Origin: Giardia muris
Lineage: Eukaryota > Fornicata > Diplomonadida > Hexamitidae
Assembly: GCA_006247105.1 (NCBI GenBank)
Contig: VDLU01000009.1
Coordinates: forward strand, 1-25,694
DNA: 25,694 bases
Reading direction: 5' to 3'
Shown here piece by piece: positions 1 through 8,195 of the stretch; within the stretch, counting starts at the first letter, position 1; each line of letters starts with the position of its first letter. The translations under genes were made by a program, and so were the position numbers. The notes under the pieces were generated by a model. The model made no database searches and was not told the origin of the DNA. It saw nothing but the letters and a program-made list of their open reading frames with translations.

Positions 1-128
1 CTACCCTACCCTACCTACCCTACCCTACCCTACCCTACCCTACCCTACCCTACCCTACCTACCCTACCCTACCCTACCCTACCCTACCCTACCCTACCCT
101 ACCCTACCCTACCCTACCCTACCCTACC
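1..128. repeat. Telomeric repeat array (CCCTA / TAGGG)
   Basis: Uninterrupted CCCTA units run from the first base to about 128, with two shorter CCTA variant units near positions 11-15 and 56-60. Read on the minus strand this is TAGGG, the repeat known from Giardia telomeres. The G-rich strand runs 5' to 3' toward the left end, as expected of a true chromosome terminus. The array stops abruptly at a GGATGGAGATGG junction. Confidence 0.97.
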
Positions 129-224
129 GGATGGAGATGGGATGGTGGGGGCGGGGATGGAGGTGGGGGTGGGGGCGGGTGGCGTTTATCTGGCGTTGCG
201 CTGCTGTTGCGTCGTTGCACTGTT

Positions 225-245
225 GCATGCCTGTTGTCGTGTTGC
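225..245 (+). repeat. Recurrent 20-base element, first of three copies
   Basis: The word CATGCCTGTTGTCGTGTTGC starts at 226 and recurs exactly at 3009-3028, with a diverged copy at about 1896-1916. It is clearly different from the CTTGGG background, and in each case it is followed by a G-rich run. Its function is unknown; it may mark junctions of a larger ancestral subtelomeric repeat. Confidence 0.6.
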
Positions 246-2414
246 TGGGGGCTCTTGGGGGGGCTGGGGACCTTGGGCTTGGCTTCTTGGGGGTCTCTTG
301 GGGGATTTGGGGTCTTTGGGGGGGGCTTGGAGATCTAGGTCTTCCTGCATTGGGGTCTTGGGGTTGCGGGGTCCTCTTGAGGGCTTTGTGCCCTCGGGCT
401 TTGGGCCCTTGGGAGTCTTGGGCTCTTGGGTCTGGGTCCTCCTGCATGGGGTCTCTGGGGGTCTTTGGGCCCTCGGACCTTGGGGGGGCTTGAGGCCTTG
501 GGGCCTTGGACTTGAGCCTTCTTGGGCCTTTGGACTGAGACCTTGGACTTAGGCTGGGGCTTGGGGGTCTCTTGAGGCCTTCGGGCTCTTGCATTGGGGC
601 CTTGGGGGGCCTTTGGGCTAAGGCCTCGGACTTGGGGCCTTGGGCTTTGGGGCCTTAGGGCTCCTTGGGGTTGGGGATCTCTTGTGTGGGAGGCTTCTTG
701 GGGGTCTTGGGCCCTCAGTCCTCTTGGGCTTCGGGGTCTTAGGGAGACTTGGGTCCTTGGACCTTGGGGTGGGCCTTTGGGCTTGGGGGCTTGAAGCTCT
801 TGGGGATTTGGGGCCTTGGGCTTGGGGGGCTGGGAGTCTTGGGGGCCTTGGGGGCTTCGGGGTTGAGGCTTGAGCTCTTGGGCTTGGGGTCTCTGAGGGG
901 TCTTTGGGGTTTTGGACCTTGAGGGGGTCTCTTGGGTCTGCGGGGTCTGGGGGCCCTCGGCTTGAGCTCCTGTATGGGAGGCCTCTTCGGGGTCTCTTGG
1001 GGCCTTGGGGGCCTTGGACCTGAGGCCTTGGGTCCTTGGGCTTGGAGACCGGGGGCCATGGGTCTTCGAAGTTGTGGGCCTTGGGGGGGCCCTTGGGTCT
1101 TGGAGCTCCTTGGACTGGGGGCCTTGGGTCGGGCCTTGGGTCTTGGGTCTTGGGGGATCTTGGAGGTTTGGGCTCTTTGGAGGCTGGGGGCCCTCGGCTT
1201 GGGCCTTCGGGCTTGTGGCCCTGGGGTCTTGTGTTGGGGGCCTTGGAAGTTTGGGGTCTGGGGCCCTTGGGGGGTCTGGGGGGTCTTCGGGGTTGAGCCT
1301 TGAGCTCCTGGCCTTGGGCTCTTGGACTCTTGGGCTTGGGTCTCTCGGGGCCTTGGGGGGCTTCGGGGCTCCCTGGGCTTGGGGGTCTTGGGGGCTGTGG
1401 GTCTCTGGGGGACTGGGGGGTTTTGAGTCCTCGGTCCCCTTGGGGGTCTTGAATCTTCGGGCTGGGCTCTTGTGTTGGGGGTCTCTTGGGGATTTGGGGA
1501 CTTGGGGCCTTGGGCTTTGGGGGGCTTGAAGCTCTTGGGGGCTTGGAGCCCTGGGGTTGCGGGTCTTCGGGGCTTTGGACCTTGGACTGCGGGCCTTGAA
1601 GGCTTGGGATCTCCTGGGCTTAGGGCCAGCCTTTGAGCTCTTGGGGTCTGGGGGGGTCTTCGAGGTCTGGGGCTCTGAGGACTTGGACCTTGGGGGGGCT
1701 TGTGGGCCTTGAGCTGGCCTCTTCGGGGTCTTTGGGGGCTTGAGGCTTTGAGCTCTTGGACTTGGGCTCCTTGGATCCTCTTGGGGCCTTAGGTCTTGTG
1801 GGCTTAGGGTTGTGGGCCTTCGGGCTCCTTGGGCTGGGGTCTCGGGGGCCCTTGGTTGGACTTGGGCTCTTGTGTTGGGGGCCTCTTGGGCTTTGGCATA
1901 CCTGATGCCGTGTTGCTGGGGGCCTGCTGGGGCCCTCGGCTTGGGGCCTTGAGGGGTGCTTGGGGCCTTGGGGGGTCTTGGACCTTGGGCTGGCCTCCTG
2001 GCCTTGGGCTCTTGGACTCTTCGGGGTCTGCGGGGGCTTCGGGGCTCCCTAGGCTTTGGCCTCTTGCGTTGGGGCCTTGGGAGTCTTGGACCTTGGGTTC
2101 GGGATCTTGGGCTGGGTCTTGGGGTCCTCGGTCCTCTTAGGTTGGGGGCCTTCGGGCTGTGGGCTCTTGGGGCCCTTGGGCTTGGAGGCTGGGGCCCTTG
2201 AGCTCTTGGGGGTCTTGGGGAATTGAGGGTCTCTTGGTCCCCTTGGGCTCTTGGGTCCTCCTGCACTGGGGTCTTGGGTCTTGTGGGCTTAGGGTCTTTG
2301 GGCCCTCGGACCTTGGGGGGGCTTGTGGCCTTGGGCTCTTGTGTTGGGGGTCTCTTGGGGGGTCTGGGTTTGGGGTCTTGAGTCTTTGGGTTTGGGGGGC
2401 CTTTGGACTTAGGC

Positions 2415-2667
2415 TGGGTCTTTGGGCCCTCGGTCCCCTTGGGGGGCTTGGGCTTGAGCTCTTCGGGGTCTGGGATCCTGAGGGCTGGGGGCCTTGGACT
2501 GGACTTGAGACCTTGGGTCTGGGGCTTTGGGACCTTGAGCTCTTATGCTGGAGGTCTCTAAGGGGTCTTGGAGGTTTGGGTCTTCCTGCACTGGGGCCTT
2601 GAGCTCTTGGGGGTCTTGGGCTCTTGGGTCTGGGTTGGGTCTGGGGTCTCTTAGGGGTCTTGGAGCC
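2415..2667. repeat. Segmental duplication copy A within the G/T array
   Basis: This ~253-base block is nearly identical to 3467-3719, at a constant offset of 1052 bases. Apart from a short mismatched patch around 2453-2460, the two copies match through the landmark words GGGATCCTGAGGGCTGGGGG and CTTATGCTGGAGGTCTCTAA. They diverge again just after GTCTTGGAGCC. Confidence 0.85.
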
Positions 2668-3466
2668 ATGGGCTTGTGGGCTTTAGGGCTTGGGGCTGGG
2701 GGGTCTTAGACCTTGGGATCTCCTGCATTGGGTCTGGGGTCTCTGGGGGGTCTTGATCTCTTCGGCCTCTTGGGCTCCTTGGGGTTGGGGATCTCTTGTG
2801 TTGCTGGGGCTTCTTGGATCCTTGGGCTTTGGGGCCTTGGGGGCCTTGGGTCCTTCGGGCTTGGGAACACTTGGGGACTTGGAGTCTTGAAGGCTGTGGG
2901 CCTTGGACCTGAGGTCTTGGGTCTTGGACCTTGGGGGATTTGGGGCCTTCGGGATCTAGGGCCTTGGGGTCTGGGGCCTTGGGTCTTTGGACTTGGACCT
3001 TCAGGCATCATGCCTGTTGTCGTGTTGCGGGGGCTGGGGGTCCTCGGCTTGGGCTCTTGTGTGGGTGGCTTCCTGAACGGGGGCCTTCGGGCTTGGGGGG
3101 TCTTGGAGTCTCGGGTCTCTGGGACTCTTCGGGGTTGAGCCTTGAGCTCCTGGCCCTTGGACCTGGATCCTCCTGCACTGGGGTTTTGGGGGACTTGGAG
3201 TCTCTTTGGGGTCTGGGGGCCTTGGGGGGCTGGGGGTCCTCGGCTTGGGCTCTTGTGTGGGGGGTCTGGGTCTTGGGGCATTGGGGGCTTTTGGGCTTTG
3301 GGATCTTGGAGGTTTGGCCTCTTCGGGGTCTTGGGGGCTTCGGGGACTCTTGGGCTTGGGCCCTTGGAGCTCCTTGGACTGGGGGCCCTCGGCTTGAGCT
3401 CTTGTGTTGGGGATTGGGCTCTTGGGCTTTGAGCTCGGGGCTTGGGTCTTGGGGTCTTGGCTTCCT

Positions 3467-3719
3467 GGGTCTTTGGGCCCTCGGTCCCCTTGGGGGGCTT
3501 GGGTCTTGGGGTCTTCGGGGTCTGGGATCCTGAGGGCTGGGGGCCTTGGACTGGACTTGAGACCTTGGGTCTGGGGCTTTGGGACCTTGAGCTCTTATGC
3601 TGGAGGTCTCTAAGGGGTCTTGGAGGTTTGGGTCTTCCTGCACTGGGGCCTTGAGCTCTTGGGGGTCTTGGGCTCTTGGGTCTGGGTTGGGTCTGGGGTC
3701 TCTTAGGGGTCTTGGAGCC
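3467..3719. repeat. Segmental duplication copy B within the G/T array
   Basis: Second copy of the block at 2415-2667. The near identity stands out against an array whose other words are scrambled, so the copying looks recent, by unequal exchange, gene conversion or an assembly duplication. Confidence 0.85.
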
Positions 3720-6646
3720 TTGGGCTTGGGGTCTTCTTGGGGCCTTGGGGTCTTTGGGGGACTTGGGGAGTTTTGGGTCTTCAGTCCCCTTGGGGGTCTT
3801 GGGCTTTAGGAGACTAGGTGCTTGGGGGGGTCCTCTTGGGCTTGGAGACTGGGGGCTGTGGGTCCTGGTCTCTTGCGTTGGGGGGTCTTTCCTTGGGCCT
3901 TGGGTCCTCCTGCATGGGGTCTTGGGCCTCGAGCTCTTGGGCTGGGGGTCTTGGACTCTTCGGGGCCTTGAGGCCTTCGGGCTTGGGGGTCTTTGGGGGG
4001 GGTCCTCCTGCATTGGACCTTGGGGGGGCTTGAGGCCTTGGGGCCTTGGACTTGGGCCTTCAGGCTGGCCTCCTGGGCTTGGAGGTCATCTTGAGGGTCT
4101 TGGGCCCTCGGCTTGGGCTCTTGTGTGGGAGGCTTCTTGGGGGTCTTTGGTCCCTTGGGCTTGGAGACCGGGGGCTATGGGTCTTGGACCTTGGGGTGGG
4201 TCTTCTTGGTCTTGGGGGTTTCTTGGGTCCTTGGGTTTGTGGCCTTGGGTCTTTGGGCTGGGGTCCTCTTGAGCTTTGGGGCCTTGTGTTGGGGTCTTCT
4301 ACTTGAAGGCTGGGGCTTGGGTCCTTGGGCGAGCCTCGAGCTCGGGGCTTGGGGGGCTTGGGGCTCTCGGATTTGGAGACTTAGGGGGTCTTGGAGTCTT
4401 GAAGGTCGGGGCTTTGGGGGCCTTCGGACTTGTGAGCTTGGGGGCTTGGGTTTTGGGGGGGTCTTCGGGGTCTGGGGGCTTGGGCTCCTTAGGGGCTTGA
4501 AGCTCTTGGACTTGGAGGCTTGGGCCCTTGAGCTCTTGGGGGTCTGGGGTCTCTTGGGCCTTGAGTTCGGGACTTGGGTCTTGGGGTCTTGGGGGCTTTT
4601 GGGCTTTGGGGTCTTGAAGGCTGGGGGCTTTGACCTGAGGCCTTGGGCTTGGGGGGCATTGAATGCTGGGATCTCGGGGGTCCTTGGGCTCTTAGGGGTC
4701 TTGGAGCCATGAGCTTGCGGGCTTTGGGTCTTGGACCTTCAGGCATGGGGTCTTGGGCTTCTTGGACTTGAGCTCTTGGGATCTCTGGGGAGTCTTAGGG
4801 GCCTTGGGCTCTTGTATTGGGGGCCTCGGCTTGGGGGTCTTTGGGGGGGGGTCCTCCTGCATTGGACCTTAGGGGGTCTTAGAGGCTTTGGTCTTTGGAC
4901 TTGGGGTCTTCTTGGGCGGCCTTGGGGGCTCTTCGGGACCTTGGACTTGGAAACTGGGCTTTGGGGATCTTGGATTTGGGTCTTCCTGCACTGGGGGTTC
5001 TCGGTCCTCTTGACCTTGAGGGCTTTGGGACCTTGAGCTCTTGGGCTGGGGGTCTTGGGCTCTTCGGGATCTAGGACCTTGGGAGTCTTGGGGCCTTGGG
5101 TCCTTGGGCTTGGGGGGGTCTTCGAGGTCTGGGGCTCTGAGAACTTGGACCTTGGGGGGTTGGGTGTCTTGGGGGCCTTAAAGCTCTTGAGTCCTCCTGC
5201 AGTGGATCTTTGGGTCCTCTTCGAGGTCTTGGGCCTTTGGACTTGGGTCTCTCGGGGTCTTGTGTTGGGGGCCTTGGGCTTGGGGTGGGTCTTCTTGGGT
5301 TGGGTCTCTTGGACTCTTCGGGGTTTCTTGGGGCCTTGAGGCCTTGGACTTGGGTCCTTGGGGGGCTGGGGGCCTTGGGTCTCTTGAGGCCTTCGGATTT
5401 GGGATCTCTTGGGGCTCTTGGAGCCTTTGGTCTGAGGCCTTGGGGTCTTGGGGGTTGGGGGGTATTGAAGGCTTGGGCCTCTTGAGTTTGGGGGGTTGGG
5501 GTCTTCGGGGCTCCTTGGGCTTGGCCTCTTGGGGATTTGGGGCCTTGAGCTCTTGAGGCCTTCGGGCTTGGGGGGCTTTGGGCCTTTGGACTTGGAGACT
5601 TGTGAGCTTGGGCTCTTGAGCTCTTGCGTTGGGGCCTTGTGGGCCTTGGGGCATTGAAGGCTGGAGCCTTGGACCTTGGGGGGTCTGGGGTCTTTTCGAG
5701 GTCTTGAGCTCCTTGAGGGCTTGGGCCCTTGAGCTCTTGGGGTGGGTCTTCTTGGGCTGGGGGTCTTGGGCCTTTGGCCTTGAGCTTGGGGCTGGCCCTT
5801 GAGCTCTTGGAGACTGAGGTCTTTGGGGCCTTGGGGTCTTCGGGGTCTTGGGCTCTTGCATTGGGGTCTCAGGAGGTTCTTGGGCTTGTGGGCTTCGGGC
5901 CTTTGAGCTGGGGGTCTCTTGAGGGCTTCAGGGTCTTGCTTTGGGGATTTGGGGCTCTCCGGGTTCTTTGGAGGGGCTTGGACTTGGGACCTTGGGCTTG
6001 GCTTCTTGGGGTTTGGGGTCTTAAGGAGACTTGTGGGCTTTGGCCTGAGGCCTCGGTCTTGGGCTGGCCCTTGGGTCCTCGGTCCTCCTGCATGGGGTCT
6101 TGGGGTCCTGAGGGCTTGTGGCCTTAGAGGGTCTTTGGGTCTGGGGCCTTGGACTTGAAGGCTGGCCCTTGGGGGGACTTGACTTCTTGGGGTCTTGGGC
6201 CCTTGGGATCTCCTACATTGGGTCTGGGGTCTCTGGGGGGTCTTGAGCTCTTCGGCCTCTTCGGGCTCTCGGACTTAGGGCATTGAAAGATGGGGTCTCG
6301 GGGGGCTTTGGCCTGAGGTCTTGGGTCTTGGGTCTGGGTCCTCCTGCATTGGGGGTTCTCGGTCCTCTTGACCTTAGGGGCTCCTTGGGCCTTGGGCTCT
6401 TGTGGGTCTCTTGACTTCGGGATCTAGGGCCCTGAGGGCTTGGGCTCTTGCGTTGGGCCTTGGGCTGGATCTTCTTGGTCTTGAGGGTCTCTTGGGTCCT
6501 CGGTCCTCTTCGGGGTCTTGACTTGAGGGCTTGGACCTTTGGACCTTTGGACTTGGGGCTCTTCGGGCTCTTTGGGGGGGGGCTTGGACTTGGGGGCTGG
6601 GGGGGGCTGTGGGGGGCTGCTGCCAATCCGCTCAATCGACCGAGCG

Positions 6647-6660
6647 GAAGACTGAAAAAG
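6647..6660 (+). promoter_or_regulatory. Short A-rich initiator before RING-like gene 1
   Basis: The bases GGAAGACTGAAAAAG lie directly before the ATG at 6661. Giardia genes typically have very short 5' UTRs and an AT-rich initiator at the start codon. This A-run is conspicuous in an otherwise A-poor region, and a matching CGAAAAAG precedes the second gene copy. Confidence 0.6.
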
Positions 6661-7335
6661 ATGAGCGAGTCGGAGATCTCGATCAGCTCCACGACCACGA
6701 CCACGAGCTCCTCCACGCCTCCCCCGCTCACGGGCTTCGAATGGGGCTTCCACTCCCACCCCCTCACCTCCTCCACGCCCGAGCCTGCGCCCAAGAGGCT
6801 CCCCGACACCCCCTCGTGGAGGGATGAGGAGGACAGTGAGCCCATCTTCACCGAGCTCCGCGCCGAGCGCATGCCCAACGACGTGGGCGTGGACGCCACG
6901 TGGGGCAATTACCCCGACGCGTGGGAGATGGCCGCACAAGCCGACCGCATCGAAGCTCCCTACAAGCGCTCAACCAAGACCCGTCGCGAGATCCACAGGA
7001 GGGAGGGCTCCTGCATTATATGTCTCGACATTTGGCCCAGATGGAATCGTTTCGGGGGTTACAGATGTTACGCATGTAGGAAGAGCATCACATGTAACAG
7101 AATCATGTGCCTCAACACCATGTACCAGTGCCTCCTGGGGGAGAACCGCTGCCCCCTCTGCAGGACCCCGGGCTCTGTATACTGGCACGCAGGCGGTGAC
7201 ATGAGCGTCCACGCTGCCAACCACACCGGGGTCAACCCCATCATCCAGAGGATCCAGGAGAGGTTCCAGAGGGACGAGGTCGAGAGGGAGATCAGAAAGC
7301 GCAGGACCCTCAAGCGTCGACCTCGCAAAGCGTAA
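6661..7335 (+). CDS. RING-like zinc-binding protein, copy 1 (224 aa)
   Basis: Start chosen at 6661 (MSESEIS...) because the A-rich initiator ends there and the same start is conserved in the second copy; the open frame extends upstream only into low-complexity repeat. The product has a Ser/Thr-rich N-terminus (about residues 1-45), an acidic stretch (DEEDSEP), then a Cys-rich module around residues 118-165 with spacing C-x2-C-x14-C-x2-C-x5-C-x4-C-x13-C-x2-C and the ending CPLC. The basic C-terminus ends RRPRKA. Eight regularly spaced cysteines suggest a RING-like or related two-zinc fold; a ubiquitin-ligase role is only inference, and there is no His in the usual C3HC4 place. TAA sits in GTAAAT, one base off the AGTRAAY poly(A) signal. 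I do not recognise the family more precisely. It is tandemly duplicated with the next gene. Confidence 0.8.
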   Translation: MSESEISISSTTTTTSSSTPPPLTGFEWGFHSHPLTSSTPEPAPKRLPDTPSWRDEEDSEPIFTELRAERMPNDVGVDATWGNYPDAWEMAAQADRIEAPYKRSTKTRREIHRREGSCIICLDIWPRWNRFGGYRCYACRKSITCNRIMCLNTMYQCLLGENRCPLCRTPGSVYWHAGGDMSVHAANHTGVNPIIQRIQERFQRDEVEREIRKRRTLKRRPRKA

Positions 7336-7337
7336 AT

Positions 7338-7453
7338 CGGGGCCAGGAGCCTGGGTATCACGCATGTCCACACCCATACCCCGCTGTCGCCTTGGAGCTT
7401 CAAGAGGCGCTCCGCCCTTACGAGTAGCTCACGAGCCTCGTCCCAGCCTCTCT
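7338..7453 (+). repeat. Conserved 3' flank of the RING-like gene, copy A
   Basis: This 116-base block begins just after the stop codon of gene 1 and matches 7978-8093 at all but two positions (offset 640). It contains the landmark GCATGTCCACACCCATACCC. The 3' flanks are far more alike than the coding regions they follow, so this part either has been homogenised or is under constraint. Confidence 0.9.
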
Positions 7454-7472
7454 CCGCCCGACCGGGTGGGCG

Positions 7473-7485
7473 CAAAACGAAAAAG
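7473..7485 (+). promoter_or_regulatory. Short A-rich initiator before RING-like gene 2
   Basis: CAAAACGAAAAAG lies directly before the ATG at 7486 and matches the A-run before gene 1. Only about 150 bases separate the stop of gene 1 from this start, so the promoter of gene 2 must be very compact or overlap the conserved 3' flank. Confidence 0.6.
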
Positions 7486-8067
7486 ATGAGCGAGTCGGAG
7501 ATCTCGATCAGCGGCACGACGGCCTCCTCCTCCTTCTCGGAGGATGAGGAGGACGAGCCTGTCCTCAAACAGGGGCCTGCCGTGGACGAGCCCCTCGTAC
7601 TCGTCCGTATGTCGCGGGGGGTCCAAGCGGACCATTTAGAGGCCCCCTGCGTGCCCCTCGTCTTCTACGAGGAGGAGGCAATTCAGCAGCATGGAACGTG
7701 TCCCATATGCCTCCGACCTTTCGCCCGCTGGAACGAGGAAGGCGGGTACAAGTGCTATGCCTGTAAGGGCATGGTCACTTGCAACCGGCGCGATTGCCTC
7801 AAAGTTGGCTATTCCCTCTCAAAGAGGAAGGGGCCCTGTCCCCTCTGTAGGGCTGAGGACTCCCTCGTCTGGGTCGCAGGCAAGGGTATGAAGTTCGGCG
7901 GCCTCACCCACCCATGGACGTGGTCGCCCGCTATCAGGAGGAGGACAAGCTCCTCGACTTCCTCTTTAGCAAGTAAACGGGGCCAGGAGCCTGGGTATCG
8001 CGCATGTCCACACCCATACCCCGCTGTCGCCTTGGAGCTTCGAGAGGCGCTCCGCCCTTACGAGTAG
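7486..8067 (+). CDS. RING-like zinc-binding protein, copy 2, probably frameshifted near its end
   Basis: The first nine codons (MSESEISIS) match gene 1 almost base for base, then the sequences diverge. A Ser-rich and acidic N-terminus leads to the same eight-cysteine module at about residues 72-120: C-x2-C-x14-C-x2-C-x5-C-x4-C-x13-C-x2-C, again ending CPLC. As read, the frame stays open to 8067 (193 aa), giving an Arg/Ser-rich tail that translates the conserved 3' flank. A different frame from about 7911 gives a normal-looking tail (DVVARYQEEDKLLDFLFSK) ending at TAA 7974-7976, at the same place as the stop of gene 1 and inside an exact AGTAAAC poly(A) signal. A one-base deletion around 7880-7915 would explain this. 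The real protein is therefore probably about 163 residues. Role unknown beyond likely zinc binding. Confidence 0.75.
   Translation: MSESEISISGTTASSSFSEDEEDEPVLKQGPAVDEPLVLVRMSRGVQADHLEAPCVPLVFYEEEAIQQHGTCPICLRPFARWNEEGGYKCYACKGMVTCNRRDCLKVGYSLSKRKGPCPLCRAEDSLVWVAGKGMKFGGLTHPWTWSPAIRRRTSSSTSSLASKRGQEPGYRACPHPYPAVALELREALRPYE
7972..7978 (+). terminator. Poly(A) signal AGTAAAC overlapping the probable stop of RING-like gene 2
   Basis: An exact match to the Giardia poly(A) signal AGTRAAY, with TAA (7974-7976) inside it. The same stop-in-signal arrangement occurs at the VSP end (24451-24457). It supports the shorter C-terminus of gene 2. Confidence 0.65.
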
Positions 8068-8093
8068 CTCACGAGCCTCGTCCCAGCCTCTCT
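7978..8093 (+). repeat. Conserved 3' flank of the RING-like gene, copy B
   Basis: Second copy of the 116-base block at 7338-7453, with two mismatches. It defines a 640-base tandem duplication unit. After it the sequence departs into a unique GC-rich spacer (8094-8195) before the G/T array resumes. Confidence 0.9.
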
Positions 8094-8195
8094 AGGCCGT
8101 CCCCGGGGCCCCGGACCGTGCGGAGGGCACTTCCCCCTTCCTTTCGCCGTGCCTCCGCTAGTTCCCTTTTCCCCCTCAAATTTGACCCCTTTTTG

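Larger units (their letters stand above)
129..6600. repeat. G/T-rich subtelomeric low-complexity array, left block
   Basis: About 6.5 kb of strongly strand-asymmetric sequence: the plus strand is rich in G and T and poor in A, built from imperfect short words such as CTTGGG, GGTCTTGGG, GGGGCCTTGG, CTCCTGCATTGG and GAGCTCTTG. There is no fixed period, but longer blocks recur (for example 2415-2667 and 3467-3719). Long open frames exist on both strands only because stop triplets are rare in this vocabulary; their products are Gly/Leu/Trp-rich (plus) or Pro/Lys/Ser/Arg-rich (minus) with no domain. I see no convincing gene before 6661. The G-rich strand here is opposite to the telomeric G-rich strand. 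Confidence 0.85.

Noticed and set aside
335..2266. 643-aa Pro/Lys/Ser-rich open frame on the minus strand, with similar frames at 2706-4013 and 5178-5861
   Set aside because: The frame is open only because the CCCAAG-type vocabulary almost lacks stop triplets. Overlapping frames on both strands are equally open, and there is no domain or initiator.
131..4712. Many Gly/Leu/Trp-rich open frames on the plus strand
   Set aside because: These are direct translations of CTTGGG-like repeats in all frames, with no sign of selection on any one frame.
6448..6660. Upstream extension of RING-like gene 1 to 6448
   Set aside because: The extension translates low-complexity array; the start shared with gene 2 and the A-rich initiator both place the start at 6661.
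6213..6939. Minus-strand frames opposite RING-like gene 1
   Set aside because: They are shadows of the plus-strand gene and the repeat; the conserved cysteine pattern lies on the plus strand.
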